Position numbers and translations under genes: made by a program
The notes under the pieces: model-generated
The model's database searches: none
The model's input: the letters and a program-made list of their open reading frames with translations, nothing else
What the model was told of the DNA's origin: nothing
DNA from: Heterohyrax brucei
Taxonomy: Eukaryota > Chordata > Mammalia > Hyracoidea > Procaviidae
Reading direction: 5' to 3'
Length of the DNA stretch: 64,000 nucleotides
Assembly: GCA_028571685.1 (NCBI GenBank)
Contig: CM053146.1
Coordinates: forward strand, 113,497,431-113,561,430
Part shown: positions 23,533 through 35,384 of the stretch, piece by piece
Position numbering within the stretch: position 1 is the stretch's first letter
Layout of the letters: the number at the start of each line of letters is the position of its first letter

Positions 23533-24110
23533 TAGGATAATATCCATACACCTACAAGGAAGGCCAGTTAATACTACTCTTATTGAATTTATGCACCAAC
23601 CATTAAAGCCAAAGATGAAGAAACTGAAGATTTTGCCAACTTTTGCAGTCCCAAAGTGATCAAACATGCAATCAGGAGGCACTAATAATTACTGTTCATT
23701 GGAATGCATAAGTTAGAAACAAAGAAGGATCAGTAGTTGGAAAATACGGCCTCAGTGATAGAAATGATACCAGAAATCACGACAGAATTTTGCCAGATCA
23801 ACAACTTCTTCATTACGAGTACCTTTTTTCACCAATGTAAATAGCGACTATACACATGGACCTCACCAGATAGAAAGCACAGGATTCAAATCGACTATCT
23901 CTGTGAAAAGAGATGATGGAAAAGTTCAGTATCATTAGTCAGAACATGACCCAGTGCCGACTGCAGCACAGACCCTCAACTGCTCATATGCAAGGTCAAA
24001 TTGAAAGTGAAGAAAATTATAGTAAGTCTATGAGAGCCAAAGTATGACCTTAAGTATACCCCACCTAAGTCTAGAGATCATCTCAAGAATATATTTTATG
24101 CCTTGAACGC

Positions 24111-24623
24111 TGCCCTGAATTGAACTGCATCCTCCCCAAAATGTGTGTAGCCATGTGGCTGGGCCATAATGCCCAATATTTTATGATTGTCCTCCATTTT
24201 GTGATTTTCCTATGCTATATGTTAGAGGATTAGGGCGAGACTGTAAATCCCTTTGTAAGATCACCTCCCTGCTCCACTGTAAAGGGAATTTCTTTGGAGT
24301 GTGGCTTGCACCACCCTTTATCCTACAAGAGGTAAAAGGAAAGGGAAGCAAGCGGAGAATTGGGAACCTCACACCATCAAGAAACAGCACCACGAGTAAA
24401 ATGCATCCTTCAGACCAGAGGTTCCTGTGCCAAGATGCTCCCTGAACAAACACTGGTGCAACACAAGGACTGTCTTCCGGAGCTGACAAGGCGGAAAGCC
24501 TTGCCCTGAAGTGGACACCCTGAATGCAGACTTGTAACCTACTGGACTGTGTAAGAATAAACTTTTTTTCTAAAACATCAACTCTTCGCATTTCTGTTAG
24601 AGCGGCACTAGCTGGCTAAAACA
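24111..24623 (+). mobile_element. Solo MaLR LTR inside RTE
   Basis: This 513-bp LTR is of the same family as those at 7.1-8.8 kb and 56.4-57.5 kb. It starts TGCCCTGAATTGAACTGC and ends ...CTGGCTAAAACA, with AATAAA at 24556-24561 and a TATA-like GGTAAAAGG region upstream of the predicted transcript start. The flanking 5-mers AACGC and GACAC are a decayed duplication of an RTE site (GAACACTAATGG). A complete LTR end to end contrasts with the retrocopy at 7.1-8.8 kb. Confidence 0.8.
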
Positions 24624-25556
24624 GACACTAATGGCTGAAGACCAGGTGAGTTGTGGAATGACATCAAAGATATCATTCATGAAAAAAGTAAGAAGCCATT
24701 AAAAAGACAGGGAAGAAAGAAAAGATTAAATTGCATGTCAGAACAGACTCTGAAACTTGCTCTTAAGTGCCGAGGAACTAAAGCAAAAGGAAGAAATGAT
24801 GAGCTAAAAGAGTTGAACAGAAAATCTCAAAAGGTGGCTTGAGGAGACAGAGTAAAGCATAATAATGATATGTGCAAAGAACTAGAGACAAGGAAGGATG
24901 TGTTCTGCATGTCTTAAGCTGAAAGAACTGAAGAAAAAATTCAATACTTGAGTTGCAATAATGAAGGATTCTACAGGGAAAATATTAAACGACTCAGAAG
25001 CATCAAAAGAATATGGAAGGAATACACAGAATCACTATACCAGAAAGAACTGATTGACGTTCAACCATTTCAAGAGGTGGCGTATGATCAGGAACCAACG
25101 CTACTGAAGGAAGAAGTCGAAGCTGCTTCGAAAGCATTGGCATAAAACAAGGCTCCAGGAACTGATGGAATATCAACTGTGATGTTTCAACAAACAGATG
25201 TAGCTCTGGAAATGCTCACTCATCTATGCCCAGAAATTTGGGAGACACCTACCTGGCCCACCAACAGCAAGAGATCCTTATTTCTACCTATTCCCAAGAA
25301 ACATAATCCAACCAAATGTGGAAATTATCGAACAAAACCATTACTGTCACACGCAAGTAAAATTTTGATGAAAATCATTCAAAAGTGACTGCAGCAAAAT
25401 GTTGACAGGGAACTGCTAGAGATTCAAGCTGGATTCTGAAGAGGATATGGAACCAGGAATATCATTGCTGATATCAGACAGATCTTAGATGAAAGCACAG
25501 AATACTAGGAAGATGTTTACCTATGTTTTATTGATTATGCAAAAGTATTTGACTAT

Positions 25557-25757
25557 GTGGATCATAGCCAATTATGGATAACATTGTGGAGAATGGGAAT
25601 TGCAGAACACTTATTTGTGCTCATGAGGAATCTGTACACGGATCAAGAGGCAGTCGTGCAAACAGAGGAAGTGAACACTACGTGGTTTAAAGTTAGGAAA
25701 GGTGTGCATCAGGGTTGTGTCCTTTCATCATACCTTCTCAATCTGTATGCCAAGTAA
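25557..25757 (+). pseudogene. RTE reverse-transcriptase remnant
   Basis: The frame includes VRKGVHQGCVLSSYLLNLYA, matching the conserved 'G-x-x-QGC-xLSPxLFNLY' block of LINE reverse transcriptases. About 80 bases further on, CCVDDTTLLV stands in place of the catalytic YADD box. The family's D-D pair is present, but Y-A is replaced by C-V. Stops and frameshifts on both sides inactivate it. Confidence 0.8.
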
Positions 25758-25890
25758 ATAATCCAAGAAGCTGAGCTACATGATGAAGAGTGAGGCATCA
25801 GGATTGGAGGAAGACTCATTAACAACACATGTTGTGTAGATGACACAACCTTACTTGTTGGAGTAAAGACGATTTGAAAAGTCAAAGAAG

Positions 25891-26352
25891 ATGAGAAAAC
25901 ACAGCCTTCAATATGGATCGCACCTCAATATCAAGAAAACAGAAAACCTTATAACTGGACCCATAAGCAACATCATGATAAATGGAGGAAAGGTGGAGAT
26001 TGCCAAGATATTCATTTTACTGGGGTCCACAATCAATGCTCGTGGAAGCAGCTGTCAAGAAATCAAAAGACACACTGCACTGGGAAAATCTCCTGTGAAA
26101 AACCCCTTTAAAATGCTGAAAAGTGAAGATGTCAGCTTAAAGACTAAGGTGCACCTCACCCAAGCCATGGTATTTTCATTGTGTAATATGTATGTGAAAG
26201 CTGGGCAATCAGTAATGAAGACAGAAGAATTGATGCCTTTGAATTGTGGTTTTGGAGAAGAATATTGGATGTACCATAGATTGCCAAGAGAACAAACAGA
26301 TTTGTTCTGTAATAAGGACAACCAGAGTGCTCCTTGGAAGCAAGGATGGTGA
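25891..26352 (+). pseudogene. RTE ORF C-terminal remnant
   Basis: This 153-codon open stretch follows the reverse-transcriptase core. It contains LNIKKTENLITGPISNIMIN and SLKTKVHLTQAMVFSLCNMY, which matches the C-terminal part of BovB-like RTE proteins. It is the longest surviving piece of the ORF. It is not an independent gene; it lacks a promoter and an upstream catalytic domain in frame. Confidence 0.75.
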
Positions 26353-26600
26353 GATTGCATCTTACATACTTTGGATGTGTCATCAGGAGGGATCAATGCG
26401 TGGAGAAGGACAGACATCATAGTTGGTAGAAGGTCAGTGAAAAAGAGGAAAACCCTCGAGGAGATGGATTGGACACAGTTGCTGCAACAACGGGCTTAAG
26501 CATAAAGACGATTGTGGACATGGAGCAGGACTGGGTAGCATTTTGCTATATACAGGGTCACTATGAATCAGAACTAACTTGACAGCACCTAACAACAAGG

Positions 26601-27779
26601 TGTCTATAGTCAGTGTTTCTTGTTATGCAGCTCCAAGTTATGGCAGGGATATAGACCATACCTTCTTAAAGAAACTACAAGTGCCAGCATTCCAGAATAG
26701 TAGAGAAGAAGCTTTCTTTGGTGGGTTACCCTCAGATGAATTGCTTTGCCTTTGTATTTCTGCTCTTATCTACAAAAGGAAGGGGCTGAATTAGGTGTTT
26801 TCCAAGGTCCCTTTAGGTTCTGACATTCTGTGAATGGTAAGCAGGCCCTGTCTGATGAGAGCGTTTCAGTTGCGCTTCGGGAGAGCTGGATAATATTCCA
26901 TACTCAGTCACTGGCTGCACCACATAAATTGTGCTGTCTGATGAGGTCAGTGCTAGAACTGTGTGTATAAATCTAAGGCCTTGGACTGACCACTTGTGAA
27001 ATGGTTGCAGAATGGGGGCATGGACACAGAAAGATTTATGATGTAGCACAAGATTTACAAGACTATGAGAATGAGAGAAGTCATGTAAGCATGCTGTCTT
27101 TCAGTGTAATTTCTAAGCCTGTAATAATCCATCTATCTGCAAACTTTTGAACCTGTCCTCTTGCCCTCCCAGGGCCTATGTATTTTGACATTTTCAAATA
27201 TAACATAAGCTCTTCTAGTGTGAAAGTACAGACTCTTGCTCATTGCAAGGGCAAATTTCAAGATGACATGATCAAAGATGGTGGAAGGACCAAATGTTGG
27301 GAGTAGTTGTTTACGTTACCCTGGATAAAGAGCCTCACGGGTACCATATCAAAAGCTCTGTTTGTGACATTCAAAAAAAACCTCTGCCAAGTAGCAGCAG
27401 GAGGTGTTGGATGGGCTGGCAAACACTCATTTTTTTTTTTTATGAAGATCCTAAAAGCATCACAGATTTATATCATAGATCAGAATAACATCTTTAGAAA
27501 TGGCTAGAAGGCAAACATATTTGAGTTTAAACAACATGAATTAAAAATACAAGTAACCATCTTCCTGTATTAATCATATGAAATGATTTTGTTTTTCTAC
27601 AGTATGCAGATGTCTCTTGTTAAGCAAAGTAACACATTTCTATTTCAAGGCAGTTAACAGCGAACAGCTGTAACACTACCAGAGAATTTTTAGAAATAAT
27701 GAAATTAAAAGGCAGATAGAAAAAAGGAAAAAAAAAAAAGATATGTATACATATATCATCAACCAGCATAGTTCTAAAG
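26601..27779. other. Non-coding stretch, nothing recognised
   Basis: No gene or named repeat is supported. A-rich runs occur at about 27373-27380 and 27729-27740, and a T run at 27430-27440. Confidence 0.3.
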
Positions 27780-27873
27780 CCAGCATCTATGGGAATGCAT
27801 TATGTACTTGGAAATACATATATATGTGTATGTATTTCCAAGTACATAATACATTCCCATAGAGTGATGCTGG
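27780..27873. repeat. Near-perfect 94-bp hairpin
   Basis: Bases 27788-27822 pair with 27827-27861 over 35 positions with one mismatch (C27798/A27851), one G-U-type pair and a 4-base loop. After a 4-base bulge, CCAGCATC (27780-27787) pairs with GATGCTGG (27866-27873). The arms are far better preserved than the neighbouring decayed repeats. It could be a microRNA-like precursor, a tiny foldback element or a recent palindrome; the sequence was not recognised. Confidence 0.9.
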
Positions 27874-30699
27874 ATTGGTATATTGTAACTAATTGCAACA
27901 AATCTTTGAGGTTTTTAAAAATTCCCCGTGTTAAGAGAGCAAAATGCTTTCCTCTAAAGCATGAAGACATCCTTTTATGTGTATGACTCTCTACTGAATG
28001 TGTCAAAGTTGTTCTGTAAGTGAGCAGCAGTTGATGCTTCAGACTGCACTATGAAGGCTGACTATACAGACACTGGGTGGAATAAAACAAAGGGCAAAGA
28101 AATGAATATGAACAAACCAGTTATGTTGGTGGTCATGAAGTTATGTGTTGTTTTTGTGTCTATTAGAGAATATTTCTCTCTTATTCAGGCGATACTACCC
28201 CTGCAATCTTATAAAGCGTAACTCAAAACCTGTTCGAAGCCTTATAGCATGCCATAGAATAATTTATTGTTGTTGGGTTGCTTGTGATAGTTAAACTCTT
28301 GGCAGAGGTTTTATTTTAGAGAAATGTTAGTCTTCAATTTTATGCACGTGCACTTCATCTTAAAATGAACTGCTCAATTTATGCTCCATTCTTTTGAACC
28401 TCAGACATATTTTCAATATTCACTGAAAGTGTCTCACTGGAGAGGGAGACACCGATTTTACACAAAGTAAAAATAAGGTGTGTATCATGAAGTTATTTTA
28501 TAAAACCCACTGCTGGTAAGTTTCTTTGTTCTTGCCAATTTTGGCCACCCAAGTCTAAGATGGTACAACAGACATCTGTCAAAGAAGCCAGCTGATGCTG
28601 CTTTCCTCTGGCGTGGTGGAAGAGAAGGCATCTATATTTTCAGAGTCAGTTATCCCCATGTCTAGGATCTCCAGACTGAAAGCTAAACAGAGAACTGACA
28701 TACCGCGGGACCAAATGTTATTTCTTCATTTAGAAGATTGCTGAGTGTTGAGGACAGGGCCAGTAGGAAATAACATAAAGCAACCATTTCAAACTGGGTC
28801 CTTCAAGGAAATCAAAATACAACAATCCATTTCAGTGCATTCTAGACTTCCAAAAGTATTGTAATTCTCCCAGATACAGCTTTGTAAAATTTAAATAGAA
28901 AGCTCATGTTCCCCTCTGTTTTCCTGTCTAGCTCCCAAAAACTTCTAAGAGAGCAAAGCAAGAGAGGGCCCCAATTATCTCCAGAACACTCAGGGAGCCT
29001 TTCTAAGGGCAAAATACCATTTGGTCTACAGCAAAGCACCTCCAACACACGGTCTCTAAGTGAACTTTGATCATGTGCCTTAGATTTTTTTTTTGCCTAT
29101 CAGAAATATTCCGTCTTCCTTTCTTCCTGCAGAGTCAACACGCGATATTAAACAGCCTGTCTGCGGTATCTAATTAACAAACTGACTGCGGAAGATCACT
29201 TACAACATAAAATATTAAATCATCCTAAAAACTAATATTCTCCACACCTCATAAATTAAAATAAGCAAGAGACTGAAATGAAATAAAACCCTGATGCATA
29301 TCATTCTGGGCCTTTGGCCCCCAAACAGGCTCTACTCCTTGAAGCATTTAACCATGTCAAAGAAAAAAAATATGCACACGTGCACACACACACATACACA
29401 GAGTTATACATATATCAAGAAATTTCAAAATGCTTTCTTCCCTCAGCCCATACTTCATCGTAGTAACTCTAACTTGAGACCTCAGTCTCTACTCCTCTTG
29501 ATCTTGAGGTTCGCAAATCATTTTAAGTTCAGATATGGAGCCCATCAGTTATGTGTCTTCTCATTATAATTGCAGAGCAGTCTTGGAGTTCAGTTCTGTT
29601 CCCATTGGCTCAGTGGTCATCATTTGTCTGCTCTGTATATTTAGAACATTATTTAACAAACGCAACAATCTGTTTGAGGAATACGAGGGCCGTTTGATAT
29701 TAACACAGAGAATGATTAATCAAAGGGTGCTTGGTCCTAATGCATCAAGAGAAAGCTGAGGTCATTAGTGGGGCAAAATCAGGAAGCAAGCTTTGACTGA
29801 GCAAAGGAGGCAGGGCAATACTTTGAGGATTTAAAAAAAATAAATACGAAGTTACGGTCATTCATTTTCAGAGTTTCTGCTTGAAAAGATCATTACATTA
29901 AAAGATCTGAAGAAGTATCATTTTATTTCTAAGTCTAGAAATCATTCTGTTACAGTTAAAAAAGAAGCTATTTGTACCCAACTATAGCTGAACCTATCAG
30001 CATCTCTAACAATAATTATTTCTTAGTACTGGAACATTCAGGTTATTTCATATTTAAAATGTGAAATATCAACACAGATGCAGGCATTGGATATGAGATA
30101 GAGCTGGACTAATTAATTGGTAGCCTAGTGAGACATCTTTGGTGCTCCAAGGTAAGGCCTTCTCTGCCAAAAAAACAGAGGTTTAAGGTAATTATTCAGA
30201 CATTGTTCTAAATTAGTAGTTTTCTACGTTGTTTTGGCAGCTGTATCCACTAAGTATTTAACCCATTGTATGACAGTGAAAGTGTAACTGAACACCCTCA
30301 AAAGAATAAGAAAATAATAATTATCTAAAGTTTGAGTTTTGACAAAGCTCATCTTGAAACAAGATGTATTAGTTCCTGTTGAAGATGTGACAAATTGCTG
30401 AAACTTGTTCCTTAAAATATCTCAAACATATTACCTGTTAGTTCTGTACACCTCAGAAATTTAAACAGATTTTTCTAGGCTCAGATTAAGGTGTCAGCAG
30501 GCGCATTTCTTTCTGGTTGTTCTAGGGGAAAATCCATTCTGTTGTCTTTACTGGTGTCTAGAGGCTGCCTGCTTTCCTTGGCTCGCAGCCCCTTCCTCCA
30601 TTTTCAATGCCAGCCATGGCCAGCTGAGTCCTTTCTGAACTAACAGCTTTCTTGTTCTCTTTTTGAATTTCCCCGCTCATGTTTAAGGACCACCTGTAT
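27874..30699. other. Long non-coding stretch, nothing recognised
   Basis: Includes a short CA-rich run at about 29375-29400. No SINE, LINE or LTR is recognisable for ~2.8 kb and no frame looks coding. Confidence 0.35.
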
Positions 30700-30868
30700 G
30701 GAAACCCTGGTGGTGTAGTGGTTAAGTGTTACGGCTGCTAACCAAAAGTTTAGCTGTTCAAATCCACCAGGTTCTCCTTGAAAAGTCTATGGGGCAGTTC
30801 TACCCTATCCTATAGGGCCATTGTGAGTCAGAATCAAATTGACAGCAATGGGTTGGGTTGGGTTTGGA
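30700..30868 (+). repeat. AfroSINE
   Basis: A complete copy starting GGAAACCCTGGTGGTGTAGT and ending GGGTTGGGTTGGGTTTGG. The box-B-like motif GTTCAAATCCACCAGG is well preserved. Confidence 0.9.
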
Positions 30869-32154
30869 TCAGCCAGCATAATCTCCCTATCTTATGATGC
30901 TGATTAACAATCTTAATTTTATCTGAGACCTTAATTTACCATTACCATATAAACTAACATATTCAGAGATTCTGGAGATTAAAATGCACGCCTTTGAACT
31001 GTCATTATTTACTTACCGTTTAAGAATTTGGGTGTCAGTTGGAAAGTGATTCCAGGAAACAATATGAGGCAGTGGAGAATGAGATAAGGACAGAACAAAA
31101 GCAAGTGAAGGGTGTGTCCAGTGTGGGAAATGTGACTCATTTTACTGGGGACCCTTGAGATAGTATGCGGACCACGCTTCACTGCTGTGCCACTGAGCAG
31201 TGAGGAAGCTGCGGTGTTTATCCACCAACTTTTGTTATGTAGTTCTCGAGTGTCTCTCCAGGGGTACGAACCTTCTCAGTGCACGTACCTTTCTCCATGG
31301 AGTTAGAAAAAATAGCTGCAAGTAGTTTGAATCTACAATGTTCTTGTAGAGCTCTATCCTAGAAGATGAATAGCTGCTTGCCACTTGCATCTAAATATTA
31401 CATCTCATCAGGTACTCCTGCCTTACACAAGTCATATGACCGTTCTAGAGGCAGTCATTGTGGATGAAGGGATAAGATGCTGTGACTGGCTAGGTCTGAG
31501 TCGTGTCCTAAAAGCCCTTCATTGTTAGTTGCACTAGAGTGACTTGGGGTGGGGAGGAGCAATTCTTCAATGGAAAGAGGGGTGCTGTGCAGACAAAGAC
31601 AATCAGTGGCTACTGGAAGAAGGAAAAGACAGTTCAAAGAGGCCAAAATAAAAACAACAGGCTCCAGAGCTCACAGCTACACTAAGCTGGTGTCTGAGGG
31701 GCACAGGACACGGCTGTGACAAGGAAGAAAGCAAAAACACGTGGCCCGCGCACTGCTATACCTCCAGTGCTGAGAATCCCCGGTCAGGACAGCCGGCTGT
31801 AGGCCCTGTTTGGTGTGCTTCCTGGAGCCCAGGGCACCCAGACAGGGGGTGGGGTGGAAGGAAAACTTGAGAAAGGGAAGAAAAGAAATGAACCGTGTCA
31901 AAAAGAAAGAAGAAACACTAACTGAAAAGAGACACTAGAACATGAGTAGACAAGAGTACTAAAGAGAAAAACAGGCATTGGAAGCTTAGAGAGAGATGAG
32001 GTAGGAAAAAGTTATGTATATAAAAAAAGTAAGAGTAGGCTATAAAATTAATAGGACATGGTAGAATAATTCTGTCAGGGATAAATCAGACATTTTGGTA
32101 AGTGATATTCACTGGGCCCTTGTTTACTAGGCCTTGTATTCAATTGTCTATTGA
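30869..32154. other. Non-coding stretch, nothing recognised
   Basis: No supportable gene or repeat. The open frames on the reverse strand (for example 31677-31901) show no domain. Confidence 0.3.
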
Positions 32155-32375
32155 GAAACTCTGGTGGTGTAGTGGTTAAGAGTTCAACCACTAACCAAAA
32201 GGTTGGCAGTTTGGATCCACCAAGTGGATTTATAAAGGGCACCTGGTGGGCTAGCCAAAAGGCTGGCAGTTCAAATTCACCAAGCATTCCTCGGAAACTC
32301 TGTGGGGCTGTTCTACTCTGTCCTATAGGGTCACTATGAGTCATAATTGACTCTGTGGCAGGGGATTTTTTTTCC
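32155..32375 (+). repeat. AfroSINE with duplicated head
   Basis: The head and box-B region appear twice: AAAAGGTTGGCAGTTTGGAT...CACCAAG, then AAAAGGCTGGCAGTTCAAAT...CACCAAG. One complete body and tail follow. It is either a SINE inserted near the head of another or a partial tandem duplication. Confidence 0.8.
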
Positions 32376-32448
32376 TCACACTTTGCTAAGTACTCCCACA
32401 GAATTGTGGTGGTAGTAGAGTGGTATATGGAGACACTGAAGCTAGATC

Positions 32449-32580
32449 AATGTGGTTTTCAATCCCAGCTCTCACCTACTGGGGAAATTAAGCAAAACTA
32501 AGTCCCCTCTACCGTTAAAAGGAGATGATAGCTCATAGGATTTATGCAGAAATTAAATATGTGGAGTTCCTACTGATAAT
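32449..32580 (+). repeat. MIR
   Basis: CAATCCCAGCTCTCACCTAC...GGGGAAATTAAGC resembles the core of the mammal-wide MIR SINE in forward orientation, strongly diverged. Confidence 0.5.
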
Positions 32581-33113
32581 CTAAAATATAGAGAATAGGT
32601 TTATGAATTTAGGTATAGTAACTTACTTTATAACTTATATTAGGATTTGTTGTAGAGCAATAAATGCCGCTGCACACATGCACTTGTGCACATTTCACTC
32701 AAGACGTAGGAACAGAACACTGGGCCAGATCCTGGGCCCAGTGGTGAGTTCATGAGACACGGTCCTGTCCCGGGGAGCTTACATTCTAGAAAGGAAAATA
32801 GGCATTAATTAAATACTAGGTACATTTTGAGAAGTGATTATTCTCCCCAGTTGGAAGGAAGTAGAAACTCAAAAGAATTACAAAACTGCCTTGATCCAGA
32901 CCTGTACGTAACAAATAAGAAACTGGAATACAATGCTGCCTTCTTTCCAGATCTATATTCCTTCCCATCATGCAGCATCAGCAGTAGAAGATTATTCTTT
33001 TTTAATCACCTTGCCCTTCTCTACCACTACCAGGGGGCTTGATTGTGTCCTTCACACAACGGCTAGTGGGTAAACACTTTCTGGTGGACTGGATGCTTGG
33101 ATGATTATGATTT
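32581..33113. other. Non-coding stretch, nothing recognised
   Basis: No gene or named repeat is supported. Confidence 0.3.
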
Positions 33114-33215
33114 GTCTGTTGTTAGGGATCATCAACTTCAGTTCTGACTCATAGCAACCCTATGTACCCACAACAAAACAAAACACTGCCAAATCCTGCA
33201 TCATCCACACAGATT
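33114..33215 (-). repeat. RTE 3' tail, reverse
   Basis: TTGTTAGGGATCATCAACTT followed by TTCTGACTCATAGCAACCCT is the reversed RTE/SINE tail, continuing into an A/C-rich part. It is a short 5'-truncated piece. Confidence 0.7.
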
Positions 33216-33396
33216 TGTTTAATGTTTAGTAAATGTAGAGGCAAGGAGAGACCTTTCATTCATGTGTTTGTGTTTTGTTTTTTCCTTCAAACCTAAAACT
33301 AAAAACAAAAATCTGAAATCAGAATAAAGGTCTTAAAACATGTATCAAGTATTTCCAGTCACATGGCAGAATACACATCTATTGTGTTATGCTAAA

Positions 33397-33590
33397 AGGG
33401 CCCTAATGGTACACTGGTTGAGTCCTTGGCTGCAAACCACCAGTAGCTCCATGGGAGAAAGATGTGGCAGTGTGCTTCTGTAAAGATTTAGAGCCTTGGA
33501 GATCTTGTGGGGCAGCCCTACTCTGTCCTATCAGGTCTCTGTGAGTTGGAAGCAACTCCATGGCAATGGGTTTGCTTTTAGTTTTTATTA
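33397..33590 (+). repeat. AfroSINE, long form
   Basis: This is the form with the extra segment GGGAGAAAGATGTGGCAGTG and TTCTGTAAAGATTTAGAGCC between the tRNA-like head and the body. Confidence 0.85.
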
Positions 33591-34094
33591 TGCAAACATA
33601 TCCAAATATTATACAATAGAATAGATAGAAACAAGCTTTGATTTGTAACATGGCTCATGGGAAAGAGCACAGCATCACCCTGCAATGAAATAAGATATTC
33701 CTTGTATTAATTTTCTTGATTTAAGACATAGTTGTATTCTGAAAAGTGAATAATGTTTGTATATATAAACATTTCAGAGGAAAAGCAAATTTAAATATTC
33801 ACAACAAACAAAAATAATCAATGAAATAAAAATAATCAAAAGATTATTAACTATACTATTGATTTCAACTCTCTTCTGCAATTAATCTTCTCTAAGAGAG
33901 TTGGAGGTTCATTCTATCTCTGTGCTCCTGTCGACTCTCTAGTGATAACATAAAGACCAAATGAAGAAAGGTGAAAATGAGGTAAAAAAAGAATAGGAAG
34001 GAAGAGCAGAATATGGAAAAATAGAATCCCTATACAAAAAAGATGATTCTCTGGTGTTCCAGTATGGTAGAATTCTTCCTTCTATATGGCAGAC
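33591..34094. other. Non-coding stretch, nothing recognised
   Basis: AT-rich sequence with no supportable feature. Confidence 0.3.
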
Positions 34095-34375
34095 TTGGGT
34101 TGAGTTCCTGACCAATACATTTCATGCACAGCCACTACCGTCTGAAGGCTTGTGTGTTGCTGGGATGCTGATCAAGTTTAAGTGGAGCTTCTAGGCTAAG
34201 ACGGACAAGGAAGAAAGGTCTGGGTGAAAGTCAGCCAAACTCCACGAATCACAATGGTGTGAACTCAGAACAATCACAGGGATGGCATGGGACTGGGCAG
34301 TGTTTCCATCCATTGTGTGTGGGTCTCCAGGAATGCGGGGGGCCTACTCAATGGTAGCTAATGAAAACAGCAGAC
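34095..34375 (+). mobile_element. Internally deleted RTE derivative, copy A
   Basis: The first part corresponds to the RTE 5' UTR (AAGGCTTGTGTGTTGCTGGG, then GCTTCTAGGCTAAGACGGAC). It passes almost directly into the RTE 3' end (GATGGCATGGGACTGGGCAG), skipping the whole ORF. The same organisation is seen at 62670-63052. Confidence 0.65.
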
Positions 34376-35330
34376 CAAAAGGTTGTAACTAACAAGACTA
34401 CCATTCACACTGTCTCCTGAAACTTTTTGGTTTTGCTTCATTTTTCCTGTTTTCAACTGAAACAGAGAATTATAAAGAATTTCACAAATGGCATATGGAT
34501 ATCTAGATCTAAGATTACTTAAAAAATATACTAGTACCTCCATGAGCAGCTGCCTCCTTTGCCAAAACATCTGAAGAAATAGGTGGCACCCAGCCCACAT
34601 TATTGGACATTTTGATTGAATATTCTACAGAAGTATCCTGACCAAAGGGGGAAATTCAGAAGAGAATTTGAAATTCTCATGGAATCTAGACTTTCTGGAG
34701 CATGGAGGTGTAATGAATCCTGGAAACTATTGCCCTGAGATAGCTTTTTAGTCTTAAAGCAAAAACAAAACCAACCAACCAACAAAACCTCCTTAAGTCT
34801 TCTTTAAACTGTGGTTTAGCTTAACTAGTAAAGAATGATTACCTTGAATGTTGTGCTCTTTTAAGATCTATATGGGATCGAACTGACAAGAGTGACTAGA
34901 AGGATCAGATCATCGGCAATAACTTTAAGTAAATGCAGTAAGTACAACTCAGCAAAAAGGATGAGAGTGGTTGTACAACTTGAAGAATGTAATTAATGTC
35001 TCTGAACTGTACCTGGAGAAATTATTGAGCCGGTATATGTTTTGCTATATATATCCTGAACAACAATAAAAATATGTATGAAGTCCTAATAGCATAGTGG
35101 TTATGCCATATTTTTATGCAAATAATGTGTGTCTTCTGGGTTTGTTTGCTGGCTGCACCTTCCCCTTCTGGGGCATTTTCATAAATGTGCCACGCTAATT
35201 TTTTTTGCAGAAACTTGTGGAAGAGGATTGACATAGCAGTGGCTGTGAGGGTCTCTTGTTGGGAGGGAGGGTAGCACAACCAACAAACAAATGCAGAAAG
35301 CACACAGTACTTCCATAAAAGTGTGCTCTG
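34376..35330. other. Non-coding stretch, nothing recognised
   Basis: A possible SINE head fragment lies at about 35078-35110 (GAAGTCCTAATAGCATAGTG). Otherwise unique. Confidence 0.3.
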
Positions 35331-35384
35331 TGTGTGTGTATACATATATATGTATGTACGTATATACACACATACACACATAAC
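35331..35384. repeat. TG/TA alternating palindromic tract
   Basis: TGTGTGTGTATACATATATA is followed by its near mirror, TATATACACACATACACACA. Alternating purine-pyrimidine DNA of this kind can adopt Z-form or cruciform structure. Confidence 0.9.

Larger units (their letters stand above)
22895..26600 (+). mobile_element. Nearly full-length RTE (BovB-like) LINE, dead
   Basis: The copy starts in the 5' UTR (CACTTATCTGATGGTGTGTC) and ends at CAGCACCTAACAACAA. Without the nested LTR (24111-24623) it is about 3.2 kb, close to full length for this class. Fragments of the single ORF are readable in order: an endonuclease part (23245-23532), a linker (24651-25145), and reverse-transcriptase and C-terminal parts (25179-26352). 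All are separated by stops or frameshifts. Confidence 0.9.
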
